A stretch of DNA of 64,000 bases, taken from the NCBI GenBank assembly GCA_019448385.1, contig JAGTXO010000053.1, forward strand, positions 1 to 64,000, in the 5' to 3' direction. Shown in pieces: positions 32,598 to 43,089 of the stretch. Below the pieces are notes generated by a model. It was not told the origin of the DNA. It was given only the letters and a program-made list of their open reading frames with translations, and searched no databases. Both the position numbers and the translations under genes were made by a program. How positions within the stretch are numbered: the first letter of the stretch is position 1; every line of letters starts with the position of its first letter. The stretch comes from Diacronema lutheri. Taxonomy: Eukaryota; Haptophyta; Pavlovophyceae; Pavlovales; Pavlovaceae.

Positions 32598-34879
32598 GTG
32601 TCGGCACGCAGCTCGGCGGCCGCTTTGGCCGCGAGGCTGAGCACGAGCACGCTTTGCGGCAGCAGCGCGCGCATCTTCGCAGATGTGCGCCGAAACAGCC
32701 ACGATCTCGTGCATCTCGCGACGACGCCCGCGACGCGAAGGGGCGGAATTCCCGCTTATAAGATGCACGTCATCGGCGAGGTGAAGACGGTTCACTTCGA
32801 TGGCGACCGCGCCGCTGCCATCGAACACGCGTGGGCGCTGCGCGTCAAGCCCGATTGGCGCTCGCAGCCCAGGATCTACGAGGCGGCGTGCGGCGCGGAG
32901 AGCACGGTGCTGCTCGTGTGGGTCGTGCCCGACCGTCACAAGAACCCGCGGCTGGACTGGGCGCCGATTCTCGTCGTGATCCACCTGCCCGCCGACCCCG
33001 ACTGGCTCGCGCGCGCCACGCCGGCGATCGCGATGGTGTGGCGCGAGGTCGAGGACGGACGCGCGCTCGCGGAGGCGCGCGGCGTGCCGCAGCACCTCGC
33101 CTACACGCTAAGCCCACGCTTCCGAGGCACCGCGCCGCGCGGCGCCGCGCGCGTGCCGCCGCGCCTCGGCGCGAGCGACGCGCGCGAGGCGCGCGCGCTC
33201 GCGGCGCTCGTGTCGGCGCTCATGTTCGTGCCGGCCTGGCGGCGCGCGGTGCGCGCGGCGAGCCGCGCCCCCGGCAGTGGCGCCGCGGCCGTCGCGCGCG
33301 CGCTCGCGCGCCTGCACAACGCGCTCGAGCCCGATGACGAGAGCGCGCCCGAGTCGGCGCGCGTCGCGCCGCTCGCCGCCGCGCTCGAGCAGTCGGCGGG
33401 CTGGCCGGCGGGCACGGCGCGCGGCTTGTCGGCCGACGGCGCGCTGCGCGCGCTGCTCGACGTGCTGCGCGCGTGCGGCGCGAGCGACGAGCTCGAGCGC
33501 GCGCTGCGCGGCGGCGAGCCGCCGGCGCCGGGCGCGCCCTCGGCGCGCGGCGCGTCGGCCGCGTGGCCGCTCGTCGCGCTGCGCGCCGCCGACGCGCGCG
33601 GCGCGAGCGCCAGCGCCGCCGTGTCGCGCGCGCTCGGCGCGCACGGGGTGCGCAACCCGCCGCGGCTCGTCGTCGTGCACGTCGCGGACGCGACCGAGTC
33701 GCTGCTCGAGATGCCCGAGCGGCTCGCGCTGCGCGTCGCGCGCGGCGCCGAGCCGGCCGAGCCGACCGCGGACGCCGCCGGGGCCGACGCCGACGCCGAG
33801 CCCGCCGCCGTGCTCAGGCTGGTCGCCGTCGTGCAGCGCGACGCGTGCGACGACAAGGAGCGGCTCGTCGCCTGCGCTGCCCTCGCGCCCGGCGATCGCG
33901 ACTGGATGCGCGTTGCCGCCGCGAGCAGGCGCGCGTGCACCGCGAGGGTCGCGCTCGAGGGCCGCGCGCTGCTGCTCGTGTACGCGGCCGAGCCGGACGG
34001 CGCGCGCGCGCGCGGCGGCGGCGCGAGCGCGCGCGCGGCGGGCGCGCCGGCCGGCGCGCCCGGCGCGCCGAGCGCGGAGCCGGCCGGCGAGTCGCGCGGC
34101 CGCCGCGTCGCGCCGCACCTGCCGCCGCTGCCGCGCAAGCGCAAGCGCGATGCCGAGGCGCGCGCGCGGCTCGCGGCCGACACCGCGCGCGTCGACGCGG
34201 CGGCGCGACCCGGCGGTCCGCCGCTCACGTACACGTGTGGCGAACGGCCGCTGTCGACGCACGACGTGCGCGCGCTCCAGGGCAAGTACACCGAGGTGCC
34301 TTCGATCGTCGTCGAGGCCGAGCTCGGCGCGATCAACCGCGCCGCGGACAAAGCCGGCCGGCCGTGGAGGACGGCCGGACCGGCCGTCGCGCGCGCGCTG
34401 CTCGCCGCCGTCGCCGACGGCGGCGGCGAGCCCGATCGCGCGCAGACCGCGCTGGACGAGCACGGCCTCGGCGAGTGCACGCACCTCGCGCTGCTCTTCG
34501 CCAGCACCAATCGGCGGGTCGGCGCGGCCGTCGTGGTCGTCGTGCGCGACGGCGAGGGCGGCTGGGTGCAGCACTGCAACCCGACCGCCGCGCCGGAGCG
34601 CGCCACGGGGGCCAAGCCGATCGCCGTGCGCGAGCGCGCCAAGGAGATCGAGCGCCAGGCGGAGCAGCTCGTCCGCGGGCTCGCGCGCGCGCTCCGCCTG
34701 CGCGCGCTTCCGCCCGTCGACGGCGCTGCGCCGGCGACCGCGCGGTCGGCGCAGCCGACGGCGCACGGGCGCGCGGTCGGCGGCCGCTGGCGCGTCGAGC
34801 GCAAGGCGGATTCGCGCGCCGCCTGCGTCGTGGTCATGTCCTGGCTCGCGCTCGGCGCGCGTGACGCCGCCGCCAACGT

Positions 34880-34912
<33 letters not shown>

Positions 34913-37672
34913 TGGCGGCGGCGACCAGAGCGCGCTCGCTGCCGCGGCGAGCGTGCTTGCCCTCAACGTGCACGCGACGGCGCAGCTCGCCGAGTACCGC
35001 GCGGCGGTGTTTGCGCTCATCCTGCGCGAGACGGCAGCGCAGCTGCGAGCGCGCGACGCGGCGGTGACGCAGCAGCCGGTCGCGTCCGCGCCGGCGTCGG
35101 CGGCGCCGACGCCGGGGGAGGCTCGTGCGCGGTGCCTGGACGAGCTCAAGGCATCGGGCGGCAAGCATGCGGTCGTGGCGCCCGCCGCCATTGACGGCGT
35201 GCTCGCCCAGGTGCGCGACCCGGCGCGCGGGTTCCGCGCCTTCTTCGGCCCGGGCGAGACGCGCGCGCTGCTCGACGCGCGCGACACACGGCACGAGGCC
35301 GCGCTAAAGCGGCTGCGCGAGCGTCTCGACGATACCGACTGCGACGCGCTGCTGCTCGTCCACTCGCCGAGCGACGGCGCCGACCCGCAGCTCCTCCTCC
35401 TGCTCGCCGCCGACGAGCACCGCGCAGGTCCGAGCGGCCGCTGGCGCCGGTTCCTCCTGCTCGAGCGCGCGCCGCGCGATGGCGCGGCGGGCGCGGCGGC
35501 GACAAGCTGGGCGGGCGGGCTCGTCGCGCATTTGTTCGGCGGCGACGCGACGCTCGAGCAGCTGCGCCGGTCGGAGCGCTCGCGTGCATACGTGCCGCCC
35601 GCCGGCCGCGCGGGCGTGTGGGCGCTCGCGCTCGCGCTGTGCGTGCTGCGCGTGGAGCGCGGCGGCCTGCTGGGCAACGCCGGGCGCGTGTGGCCGCGCG
35701 AGCGCGACGCGCAGGCGGCCGGCTGGCTGCTCGAGGCGTGGCTGCGCGCGGAGGCCAAGCGCGAGGCCGCTCTCCCCAAGTCGCCGGTGAGCACCGCGCC
35801 GGCGTCCGGGCGCGGCACGGCGGCGGCGCGGCCGCGCGCGGCCGGCGCGGTCGGCGGGGGCGTGCTCGCGTGCGGCGAGTGCGCGGAGCCGGCCGCGACG
35901 CCGCGCCGCGCCGCGCGGACGGCCGCGCCGGCGGCCGGCGCGGCCAACGCGTCCGCCTGCGCGTGCTGCGCGAGCGCCGAGCCGCCGGCCGAGCCGCCGG
36001 ACGCGACGGGCAAGCGCATCGCCTGCCTGCAGAAGCCGCGGGGCTGGCACACGGAGTACCGGACCCTGGAGCTCAGCGACGGCGCCTTTCGCGGGCGGGC
36101 AAAGTACGGCGTCAAGCTGATGCACGTCGTGGACGAGGCGAACGCCAGCACGCGCATGACGTACAACGTGCTCAACGACCGCGCGCACACATCGCTGCCG
36201 AACGCCGGGCAGTGCTCGCCCGGCGACGAGCTGCAGCGCCCAGACGACGAGCTGAAGGGCTACCCCAAGGGCGAGGACGACGTGGAGAACCTGATCCGCC
36301 AGATCGAGCTGCCGCCCGACCAGAAGCGCGGCCATCCGCTCGGCGAGGCCAACGCGGCGAAGCGGGCGCGCAACCAGCGGCACATTGACCGGCTGTCGCA
36401 GGGCGACGCGCCGACAACGCGCTCGCACCCTTCGCTCGACGGCTGCGTCGCGACCGAGGCGGAGCAGATTTTCACCGCGTACAAGATGCACCCGCGCCGC
36501 GTCGCGTACAAGCTGCTGCGCAAGCTGCTGCGCGCGGCGATCGACGCGGGCGAGGCCGCCAAGCCGCGCGGCGCGCGCACGTCGAATGAGCAGCGCGACG
36601 CGGACGTCGCGACGCTGCTCAAGAAGCTGTGGTCCGGCGACACGGCCGGCGCGGCGCCGCGGCTGCCGCCCGCGCTCGCGCAGCACGCCGACTGGCTCGT
36701 GCTCCCATGCGACTACAGCACGGATGGCCCCAAGGTCAGGCACACGACCAACTACTTCCTGACGGTGCGCGCGCGCGCGCGCGCGCGCGCGCCGCGCGGC
36801 GCGCGCGGGGACGGAGGGGGCTACGCACGGGCCGGCCGCGCGACGGTGGCCGCGCCGTCCGCGCGGCGCGCGCGCGTGCCGCGGCGCGCCCCGCGCGCGC
36901 GCGCTCCGCGGCGCGGCGCCGCGGCCGGGCATGGACGGGCGCGCGCCGCGCGGACGACGTGCCGCGCGCGCGCGCAGCAGGGCCACGGCGCGCGGAGCGC
37001 TCGACGGCGCTGATGACGTGCTCCCCGACCTCCACCCCCCCCCCTCCCCCCCTTCCTTCCCTTGCGTGCGCCGCGCAGCCGGATAAGGCGGCGATGGGCG
37101 CGTCGCTGCTCGCGCGCCTCGCGATGCTCTACACGCACGTCACCGGCGAGCCGCCGCCGTACGCGCTCTGCCCCCGGCGCATGAGCATGCAGAAGCGCTT
37201 TGTCGACCTGTCCGCGCAGGACCTGTACCTCCTGCTCGACGAGGACGACACGGCCTTCGTCCGCGAGTGGGCGCGCGAGCTGCCGACGGCCGACGGCGTG
37301 CCGCACGACGACCCGCACAGCGCGACCAGCGACCCGCGCGTCCGGGACATGATCTTCAGCCACTTCGTCAGCCTCGACGAGCGGGCGATGCGGTGGACAG
37401 GCCAGCAGCTGCCCGGCAGCGACGTGACGGCGGAGCAGCGGCCCACGTATGTCGGCACCGCCGTCCCACCCGCGATCGCGTCCGCCGGACCGCCGCCGGC
37501 GGTGTACCTGCGCCACAACGGCCACGCCTGGCAGGCGGTCGTGCCGGTGTTCAAGCCGCCGCCGCCCGGCGGCAGCAAGTCCTTCCTCGACGATTGGCGC
37601 GATCCCAACGGCACGTTCGACGAGGCGACGCCCAAGCAGCTGGCCGTGGCGATCGAGGTGCACGGCCTCTAG
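32598..37672 (+). CDS. Giant Fanzor-family gene F3, N-terminal to pre-RuvC region
   Basis: Exon 1 (to 36764) is one open frame of 1,389 codons. Residues about 195-470 (LVSALMFVPAWRRAV, SADGALRALLDVLRA, RLVVVHVADATE, ALLLVYAAEPD) follow the order of a degenerate ubiquitin-specific peptidase fold. About 545-755 (LSTHDVRALQGKY, ECTHLALLFASTN, WRVERKADSRAACVVVMSWL) recalls Ulp1/C48. Both lack clear catalytic residues. From about 1145 (GWHTEYRTLELSDGAFRGRA, AEQIFTAYKMHPRRVAYKLL, HTTNYFLT) it matches F2 and F4 and leads, after a 314-base intron, into exon 2 (PDKAAMGASLLARLAMLYTH, FSHFVSLDERAM, YLRHNGHAWQAVV), the usual pre-RuvC part of Fanzor proteins. A TAG at 37670-37672 interrupts the frame just before RuvC-I. 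The first ATG abuts a 30-G run and may not be the real start. Confidence 0.55.
36765..37078 (+). other. Intron of F3
   Basis: The donor ACG|GTGCGC and acceptor GCCGCGCAG|CCG are preceded by a long pyrimidine tract (37031-37061). Removal of 314 bases joins two different frames and restores alignment with the uninterrupted F2 sequence (TTRYFLVQIRNLQ...LAHIHTQLTG). This is the best-supported intron in the window. Confidence 0.8.
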
Positions 37673-39031
37673 ACGGCCACGGTGGACCCCGGCTCCGACG
37701 GCTTCGTGACGTACGCGCCGAACGGCCACGGGCTCGAGCCCACCTCGGTTCGCCTCACGCAGCGCGAGCGCGCCGCGCGCGCGGGGCACGCGCGCGAGCG
37801 CAGCAAGCTCGAGGGCGCGCGGCAACGGCCGCTCGTCGAGCCGGGCGCGCGCGCCGGCCCGTCGGGGCCGGGCGGCGCGCGGCCGCGCGCGCCGCGTGCT
37901 CCGCCGACGGCGGCCGCGCTCGAGGCGGAGCTCGGCGCGGCGCACGGCGGGCGCACCGCGCTCGGCGCGAACGACCATGCCGCCTACGCGCGCGCGCACG
38001 AGCGCGTGCGACGGGCTACGCTGCCCGTGTACGGCGCGCGCGCGCGGCTGCGCGCGCGCAAGCGGCGCGGCGGCGCGAGCCGGCGCGAGTGCGCGCGCGC
38101 GGCGGCGCGGATCGTGCGCGCGCACGCGACCGACCGAGGGCTGCGGCCAGACCAGCTGCTCGTGCTCTTCGGCGATTGGCTCCACCGGTCGCGCGGCGGC
38201 GGCTGCGTGCGCGGCAAGGCGCCGGCGCTCGGCGTCGGCGTGCTCTGCGCGCTGCGCCGGCGCGGCGTCGCGGCGACGCTCGTGCCCGAGCCGCTCAGCT
38301 CCAAGTGCTGTTCGCAGCTGCGCGAGGTGCGGGGCGCGCCCGCTGCGAGCGCGGCGCCGGCCGCCGACGCCGGCGCAGGCGCTCCCGCCGACGACGGCGC
38401 GCCGACGACGGCGGACGAGGCGGCGGGGCAGCCGCCGCCGCTGCAGCGATGCGGAGGCACGCTGCACCCGTACGCGCGCAGCTCGCCGAGCGGCCGCGGC
38501 GCGTGGCGGGCGACGCGGTGCGACGCGTGCGGCATCATCTACCACCGCGACTGGACGGCGGCGCGCTGCATCTACCACGATGTGCTCGACATGGTCGCCG
38601 ACCACCTCGGCAGGCATGAGCGCATCACGTCCGAGCCCGGCCGCTTCAAGCGCGTCAAGGCCTTTTGGCAGCGCGCCCTCGGTCGCGAGAGAGAGCACGA
38701 CGAGGGCGTGCTGCAGGTGGACGAAGACGAGGCGGGCGGCGGCGGCGGCGGCGGCGGCGGCGGTTCCGGCGGCGGCGGTGGCGGCGGCGGTGCCGGCAGC
38801 CGCGGCGGCGGTGCCGGCGGCGGCGGCGCCGGCGGCGGCGGCGGCGCCGGCGTCAGCGGCAGCGGCGTTGGCGTCCTCGGCGGCGGCCGCGGCGGCGGAC
38901 GCGGCGGCGGACGCAGCGGCGGCCGCGGCCGCGGCCGCGGCCGCGGCCGCAGCGGCAGTGCTGGTGCTGCCGCCGCCGCCGCCGCTGCCGCTGCCGCTGC
39001 CGGCACCGGCACGACCGGCGGCAACGCGTGA
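37673..39031 (+). CDS. Fanzor/TnpB-type RuvC nuclease domain with zinc ribbon (F3 C-terminus)
   Basis: In the same frame as exon 2, the order is: TATVDPGSDGFVTYAPNG (RuvC-I Asp, codon 37685-37687); a helical insert ending in CARAAARIVRAHATDRGL; LLVLFGDWLHRS and VRGKAPALGVGVLCAL (the G-D-W and K-x-P-x-x-G blocks of Fanzors); TLVPEPLSSKCCS (RuvC-II Glu, 38288-38290); RCGGTLHP; then WRATRCDACGIIYHRDWTAA (CxxC of the ribbon and RuvC-III Asp, 38549-38551). All three catalytic acids are present. One Cys of the first ribbon pair appears shifted (KCCSQ). The tail is Gly-rich. By family knowledge this would be a eukaryotic RNA-guided DNA endonuclease (OMEGA system). An in-frame TAG separates it from exon 2, so it may be inactive as sequenced. 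Confidence 0.7.
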   Translation, partial: TATVDPGSDGFVTYAPNGHGLEPTSVRLTQRERAARAGHARERSKLEGARQRPLVEPGARAGPSGPGGARPRAPRAPPTAAALEAELGAAHGGRTALGANDHAAYARAHERVRRATLPVYGARARLRARKRRGGASRRECARAAARIVRAHATDRGLRPDQLLVLFGDWLHRSRGGGCVRGKAPALGVGVLCALRRRGVAATLVPEPLSSKCCSQLREVRGAPAASAAPAADAGAGAPADDGAPTTADEAAGQPPPLQRCGGTLHPYARSSPSGRGAWRATRCDACGIIYHRDWTAARCIYHDVLDMVADHLGRHERITSEPGRFKRVKAFWQRALGREREHDEGVLQVDEDEAGGGGGGGGGGSGGGGGGGGAGSRGGGAGGGGAGGGGGAGVSGSGVGVLGGGRGGGRGGGRSGGRGRGRGRGRSGSAGAAAAAAAAAAAAGTGTTGGNA

Positions 39032-39129
39032 GGTTCGCTCGCGTCCGCGACGCGGCGCCGGAGGCGAAGCGCCAGCGTCGCGTCAGCACGGCAGCCGCGA
39101 CCCTTGCTGCGGGGCAGTGGAGCTGCGCG

Positions 39130-39518
39130 CGCGCGAGGTGCAGAGGGAGCGGCTGCGCGAGTGCGTCGCGCTCGACCGGGAGGTCTTCGCGGCGCCGGAG
39201 GGCCACGTGGGCCCGATGCAGCGGCGCCTCCACGAGTTCCCGCCGCTGCAGGCGGTCGTCGTCGGCAGTTTTGGCGGATGGTCGGCCGGGTTGGCTACCC
39301 TCCTCAAGACGCTCTCGCACATGGGCGCGGACGCGTGGATGGCGCGCATGCGCGCGCCGACTCGCGGTGCCGCCCAGGCGTCGCTCGAGCGCGTCATGCG
39401 CCACCAGCTCGCCGCGTGCGTGGTGCGCGGGCACGCGCAGCTGCTGCTCGCGCGCGCGCGCATGGTGCGCGCGGGCGCCGCGTCGTGCGGCCGACCAGGC
39501 GGCGGAAGCGGGCGCTGA
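39130..39518 (+). pseudogene. Possible non-LTR retrotransposon ORF2 C-terminal fragment
   Basis: Reading ALDREVFAAPEGHVGPMQRR, FPPLQAVVVGSFGGW, SLERVMRHQLAACVVRGHAQ and ending in a stop at 39518, it resembles the tail of LINE-type polyproteins (P-x-V-x-x-S-x-G, then a helical L-A-x-x-V-x-R-G-x-A). Only this tail is present, directly downstream of F3. The assignment is tentative. Confidence 0.3.
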
Positions 39519-39520
39519 GG

Positions 39521-39711
39521 CGTGCGGTGGCTTGGACGGCGTGTATCGCCTGCACGCGGGCGGCGGCACGCGACCGGCAGCGCGCGGCGGTTAGGCACGG
39601 GCGGGCCCTTTGGGCCCGTCGGGCCTCGCTGCTAGCTCGCTGGTGACCGGGATGCACGGGGATCGACGACATTGGTGGCTACTCGATCCCCCGCAGCTGG
39701 TGCTGACCCCG
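39521..39711 (+). repeat. 191-bp element, near-identical inverted copy at 44013-44204
   Basis: It begins right after the stop of the preceding fragment and holds the hairpin GGGCCCTTTGGGCCC. Only about two mismatches separate it from the reverse complement of 44013-44204. Both copies end next to a GCGCCGTTAGTA motif. It could be a retrotransposon 3' end or a structured RNA. Its position after a Fanzor gene makes a guide-RNA role imaginable but unproven. Confidence 0.85.
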
Positions 39712-39720
39712 CGCCGTTAG

Positions 39721-40307
39721 TAGTAAAACACAAAGACGTGGACACTGTCCAAGGTCAGGGCGACCAGACAAAAGCCAAGAATGATAGGGAGGGTGATTGG
39801 GTGTGCTTTTTTGGGAGGACGGACGGAGGACGTCACGTCATCAGGCTGCTTTTGAGCCCCGTTGCGGACGGATGGGCATGGACTGACGGGGGGGAGGGGT
39901 GCACGCGCCTCGACGGCCGACGGCGACGTGTGCGTGGACGATCGCCAGCGCGCCGATGCAGGTGCGAGTGCGCGCGCCCGTGGCGAGCTGCACCGTGCGC
40001 CGCGCCGCGCCACGCCGCACCGCGCGCAACGCGCGCGGCTCCGTGCGGCGCGGCGCGCCGCACGTGCTCGGCCTGCGCGCTCTGCGCTCAACCCTTCGGC
40101 TCGCGCGCCCACGCTCACGCGGACGATCAGGGGCGGCGCTAAGCGAGCTCGGCGTGCTCAGGCGCCGCACGGACGGGCGCTCGCACCGGCAGCAGCGGTG
40201 TGCTGCGCGGGAGGCCATTGGGCCGGGCGTACCGGGGCGTGCGCTCGTGCGCACGCGGCCGGCGTTGGCGGACGCTGTCGCGCGACCCGACCTGAGCTGC
40301 TGCCCCC

Positions 40308-40344
<37 letters not shown>

Positions 40345-41064
40345 CGACGCCGCGCAGGCGAGAGCGCGAGGCCAACTCGATCTTCGAGCGTATCGACGGG
40401 CACCCACGGGGCATCCGATCGGCGGGCGACACAGGCCCGCCGACTAGCGCGCACACCCCCGGGCACACGCCTGGGCCCAAGTGCGCGCTGCTGACGGCTT
40501 TCAATGAGCCGTCGTCGCTGACGGGCAAACCGTATATACCCTACCCGCCGCGCACTCGACAACGCCGATCGCATCCACGCGCCGCCCTACGCACAATGCT
40601 CGGGCAGACGCGGATGCGGGCGCATCCACGCACGCGGCGATACTGAAGGCCGCCACCGTCGCTCCCCTCACTCGACTAAAGAAGTCCGACCACGGAACGC
40701 AGGCGACGGAAAGGCCCGCATGATTGACGCCCAGCAGAATAGAACGGCGGAATCCGGGGGGGGGCGCAAGTCGCAACTGGCATCGCGCAAGCTGAGGCGC
40801 TGCCGGACGTTGACGTGCTCACGACGGCCGCGCGCAACGCGGGCTGCTACGCGCGGGTCGAAGTGAGTGTTCGGGCGACGTGCAAGGCAGCAGCTCGCTG
40901 GTGACGGTGGCGACGCGCTCGTCGGTGGCGTCAGGCAGCACGGCAGGCGCGGCAGCGTGGAGAGTGGCGGCTCGCTCGTGGCGGGTGGAGGAAGGGGAGA
41001 CGCAGGACCGCTCGGCGCGCGCGGCTGTATTTGTCTGAACGTGTGCAAAGCGTACGGAATACGG
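39721..41064. other. Stretch without a recognised gene, with a 34-C run
   Basis: There are open frames on both strands but no recognisable motif. A run of 34 C lies at 40309-40342, followed by GCGACGCCGCGCAG, which would fit an intron end on the plus strand. The less GC-rich part from 40520 onward shows no repeats shared with the rest of the window. Confidence 0.4.
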
Positions 41065-42384
41065 CTACGCGCGTAACGCAAAGGCATGCGGGGTTTGCGG
41101 CGTGGTCGTCTTGAACGAACGGCTCCACTCAGACGTGCGCTCGCCAAAGACAGCACCACGGACAAAATCTGCGGGATCCGCGCGAGCGATTGCGGGCGGG
41201 CAGGACATGGCAAGCCCATGGATGGCATTGCGATAGTACAGGGCGCTGAGCGGGAATTTGCGCCCCGTCTTTGTGTGCGCGAGCAAGGGGGGGGAGCGTC
41301 TGCGGGTGAAATTGCCGTGTAAATCGGAGATCATCTGTGACCACGGCCCGCGCATGAACATGCCATTCAAATCGAGGCCGAATTGGCTCGACCACGCCAC
41401 CGGCCATTCCGTGCGCATGTCCACGAACGGGCGATCGCGAAGGGAGCGCATCGCGTTGCCCACGCAGCGAATATCGGCGGGTTGCCTGCTGAGGCTCCAG
41501 TGCGCGCGCAGGCAGGGGGACGCAACGCTGTCGTAGGCCTTCGCGTACCAAGGCGGAGCCTTTGCCCCAGAAGACCGAGTCGCATTGTGCCGCAGGTGCA
41601 TTTCAAGCACCGCGTGGTGGAACGCACCCTGGTCGCCCCACAAATTGTCCTGATGGCGAAGTGCAAACCAACGACGTACGAACCACCAGCCGCCGGGGGA
41701 GTTGCGCACCGCGAACAGACCGGCGCACAGCGTGTGCTCCACGATGTCCGCGCTGTCGAGAAGCTGCGCGCTGCCCACGACGAACAGGTCTGTCGACGGG
41801 CTGGCCACCTGAGAAACCACCTCTTCGAACCGCGTGGGCAGCGCGACAAACAGGGCATCCGCATCGAAATACACGGCCCAATCTGCGCCTGGAAGGAATC
41901 GCTCGAGCAGGTCCACTTTGACCCAAAACGGTGAGTATGGCGCCGGCAGGGAGCGCAGGTCGACGTGACCCTCGTCGCTCCCTTTCCAAACTTCCGCATC
42001 ACCCAGGTCGCCGTTGCGCTCAAAGCGCCAGCGAGCAGCGTCGTCGTCGCGCTCGATCACCAGCGTGTAGTTGTGCAGCTGAGCGTAGCACCTCCAGTTG
42101 ACCTCGTATTGCCTATGCATGTCGCGCAAGCGACCAGGCCAGCCGACCAAGTCACGCGGCGACTCGCGACGCCAGCTACTATCGCCTATCCACCCGATTG
42201 CGCCGCGCGGATCGAGCGTGAGGAGGACAATTTTGGCGCCCACTGCCGGCGGTTGACCGGCAGACTGCGGCATGCGCTCGGACGGCCTGAGACGAAATAG
42301 AGCCGCGTGCGACGCGTACCACAGCAGGCAAGCAATGATCACGCACGCCGCCCACTCTCGCAACGAGAGTGGGCGCATGGGCAT
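41065..42384 (-). CDS. GT34-like type II membrane glycosyltransferase
   Basis: About 440 residues from the ATG at 42384. The N-terminus is short and basic, followed by a signal anchor (WAACVIIACLLWYASHAALF). The lumenal part has IVLLTLD, NWRCYAQLHNYTLVIE, PFWVKVDLLERFLPGADW, VYFDADALFV (DxD metal/UDP-binding motif, near plus-strand 41850-41880), LCAGLFAVRNSPGGWWFVRRW and DNLWGDQGAFHHAV. This is the layout of GT34 (MNN10/GMA12) and related nucleotide-diphospho-sugar transferases of the Golgi. An in-frame ATG at 42507 lies inside the repeated module and would encode it (EIVRTAWHHVSRH), so the later start is preferred. It probably adds hexoses to secretory glycans. Confidence 0.7.
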   Translation of the reverse strand: MPMRPLSLREWAACVIIACLLWYASHAALFRLRPSERMPQSAGQPPAVGAKIVLLTLDPRGAIGWIGDSSWRRESPRDLVGWPGRLRDMHRQYEVNWRCYAQLHNYTLVIERDDDAARWRFERNGDLGDAEVWKGSDEGHVDLRSLPAPYSPFWVKVDLLERFLPGADWAVYFDADALFVALPTRFEEVVSQVASPSTDLFVVGSAQLLDSADIVEHTLCAGLFAVRNSPGGWWFVRRWFALRHQDNLWGDQGAFHHAVLEMHLRHNATRSSGAKAPPWYAKAYDSVASPCLRAHWSLSRQPADIRCVGNAMRSLRDRPFVDMRTEWPVAWSSQFGLDLNGMFMRGPWSQMISDLHGNFTRRRSPPLLAHTKTGRKFPLSALYYRNAIHGLAMSCPPAIARADPADFVRGAVFGERTSEWSRSFKTTTPQTPHAFALRA

Positions 42385-42424
42385 TGGGTGAGCGCATAAT
42401 ACGGCGTGTCTTTTTAAAAGAGGT

Positions 42425-42520
42425 GGGGGGGGTTTCGGCTCTCGTGCGGCTCTCAGGCGGTGGCGCGACACGTGATGCCATGCCGTCCTCACGATCTCAG
42501 ACTGCACGTCCTCACGATCT
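42425..42520 (-). promoter_or_regulatory. Shared upstream module at the GT34-like gene
   Basis: Read toward the gene: two GATCGTGAGGACG units, GCATGGCATCACGTGTCGCG, CCACCGCCTGA, then GCCGCACGAGAGCCGAAACC. It ends 40 bases from the chosen ATG. A TTTTAAAAAGAC stretch lies between. Confidence 0.6.
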
Positions 42521-42589
42521 CGGGTGCTAACCTGCTAACGGATATAGTGCGCCAGTCTGCAACGCTGAGAACGTGCAGGCGGACGGCTG

Positions 42590-43080
42590 CTCGGGTGCTC
42601 GCGGCCCGGCACGGACGCGGGCGAGGACTGTACAGTGCTCATCTCGCGCGTGGACCTCGCCGCCAGCATCCTGTCCGGCCTGCGTTTGCGATGGCGATCA
42701 GCAAGGCGCACGGCCAACGCATGAATGCGCGGGCTTTTGGTTCGCTGATCCGTGCTTCATGAACGGCTTGTACGTCGCCGCCTCGCGCGTGGGCTATCCG
42801 TCGCGCATCCGCTTTGCGCTTTACTGGACAGCGATACGCGCACTAGCGTTACGCGCAACCTCGATGGTGGGGAGATTATGGTGACCGTGGCGCGCGACGA
42901 GGCCGCGATGAGAGGGAGCGGCGCGCGAGCGAAAGGTGGCAACGTTGGTCAGCGTGCGCAGTGGTCGTGGCGCATGACGTGGCGTGAGGGGTGGACGAAA
43001 GCGTGTGCGCGGCACTGAGCGCAGGCGCGTTCGGAGCGGTGGCGATCTGGCTGCCGCAGCGGCGAGCAGACACGTTGCGT
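42590..43080 (+). mobile_element. Helitron (PIF1-type helicase C-terminus) remnant H1
   Basis: Fragments in successive frames read CTVLISRVDL, AFAMAISKAHGQ and GFWFADPCFMNGLYVAASRV. The helicase C-termini of Helitron Rep/Hel proteins carry IPR..., FAMTINKAQGQ and ...HGQLYVALSR in that order. Frame changes between blocks mark it as decayed. VARDEAAM and AVAIWLPQRRA follow, shared with the other remnants. Confidence 0.65.
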
Positions 43081-43089
43081 CCTCGAAGG

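Noticed and set aside
37661-37675. A 15-base intron removing the F3 stop (and a 27-base one in F2)
   Set aside because: It begins GT and ends AG but is far below spliceosomal intron sizes seen here (127-314 bases). Noted only as a curiosity.
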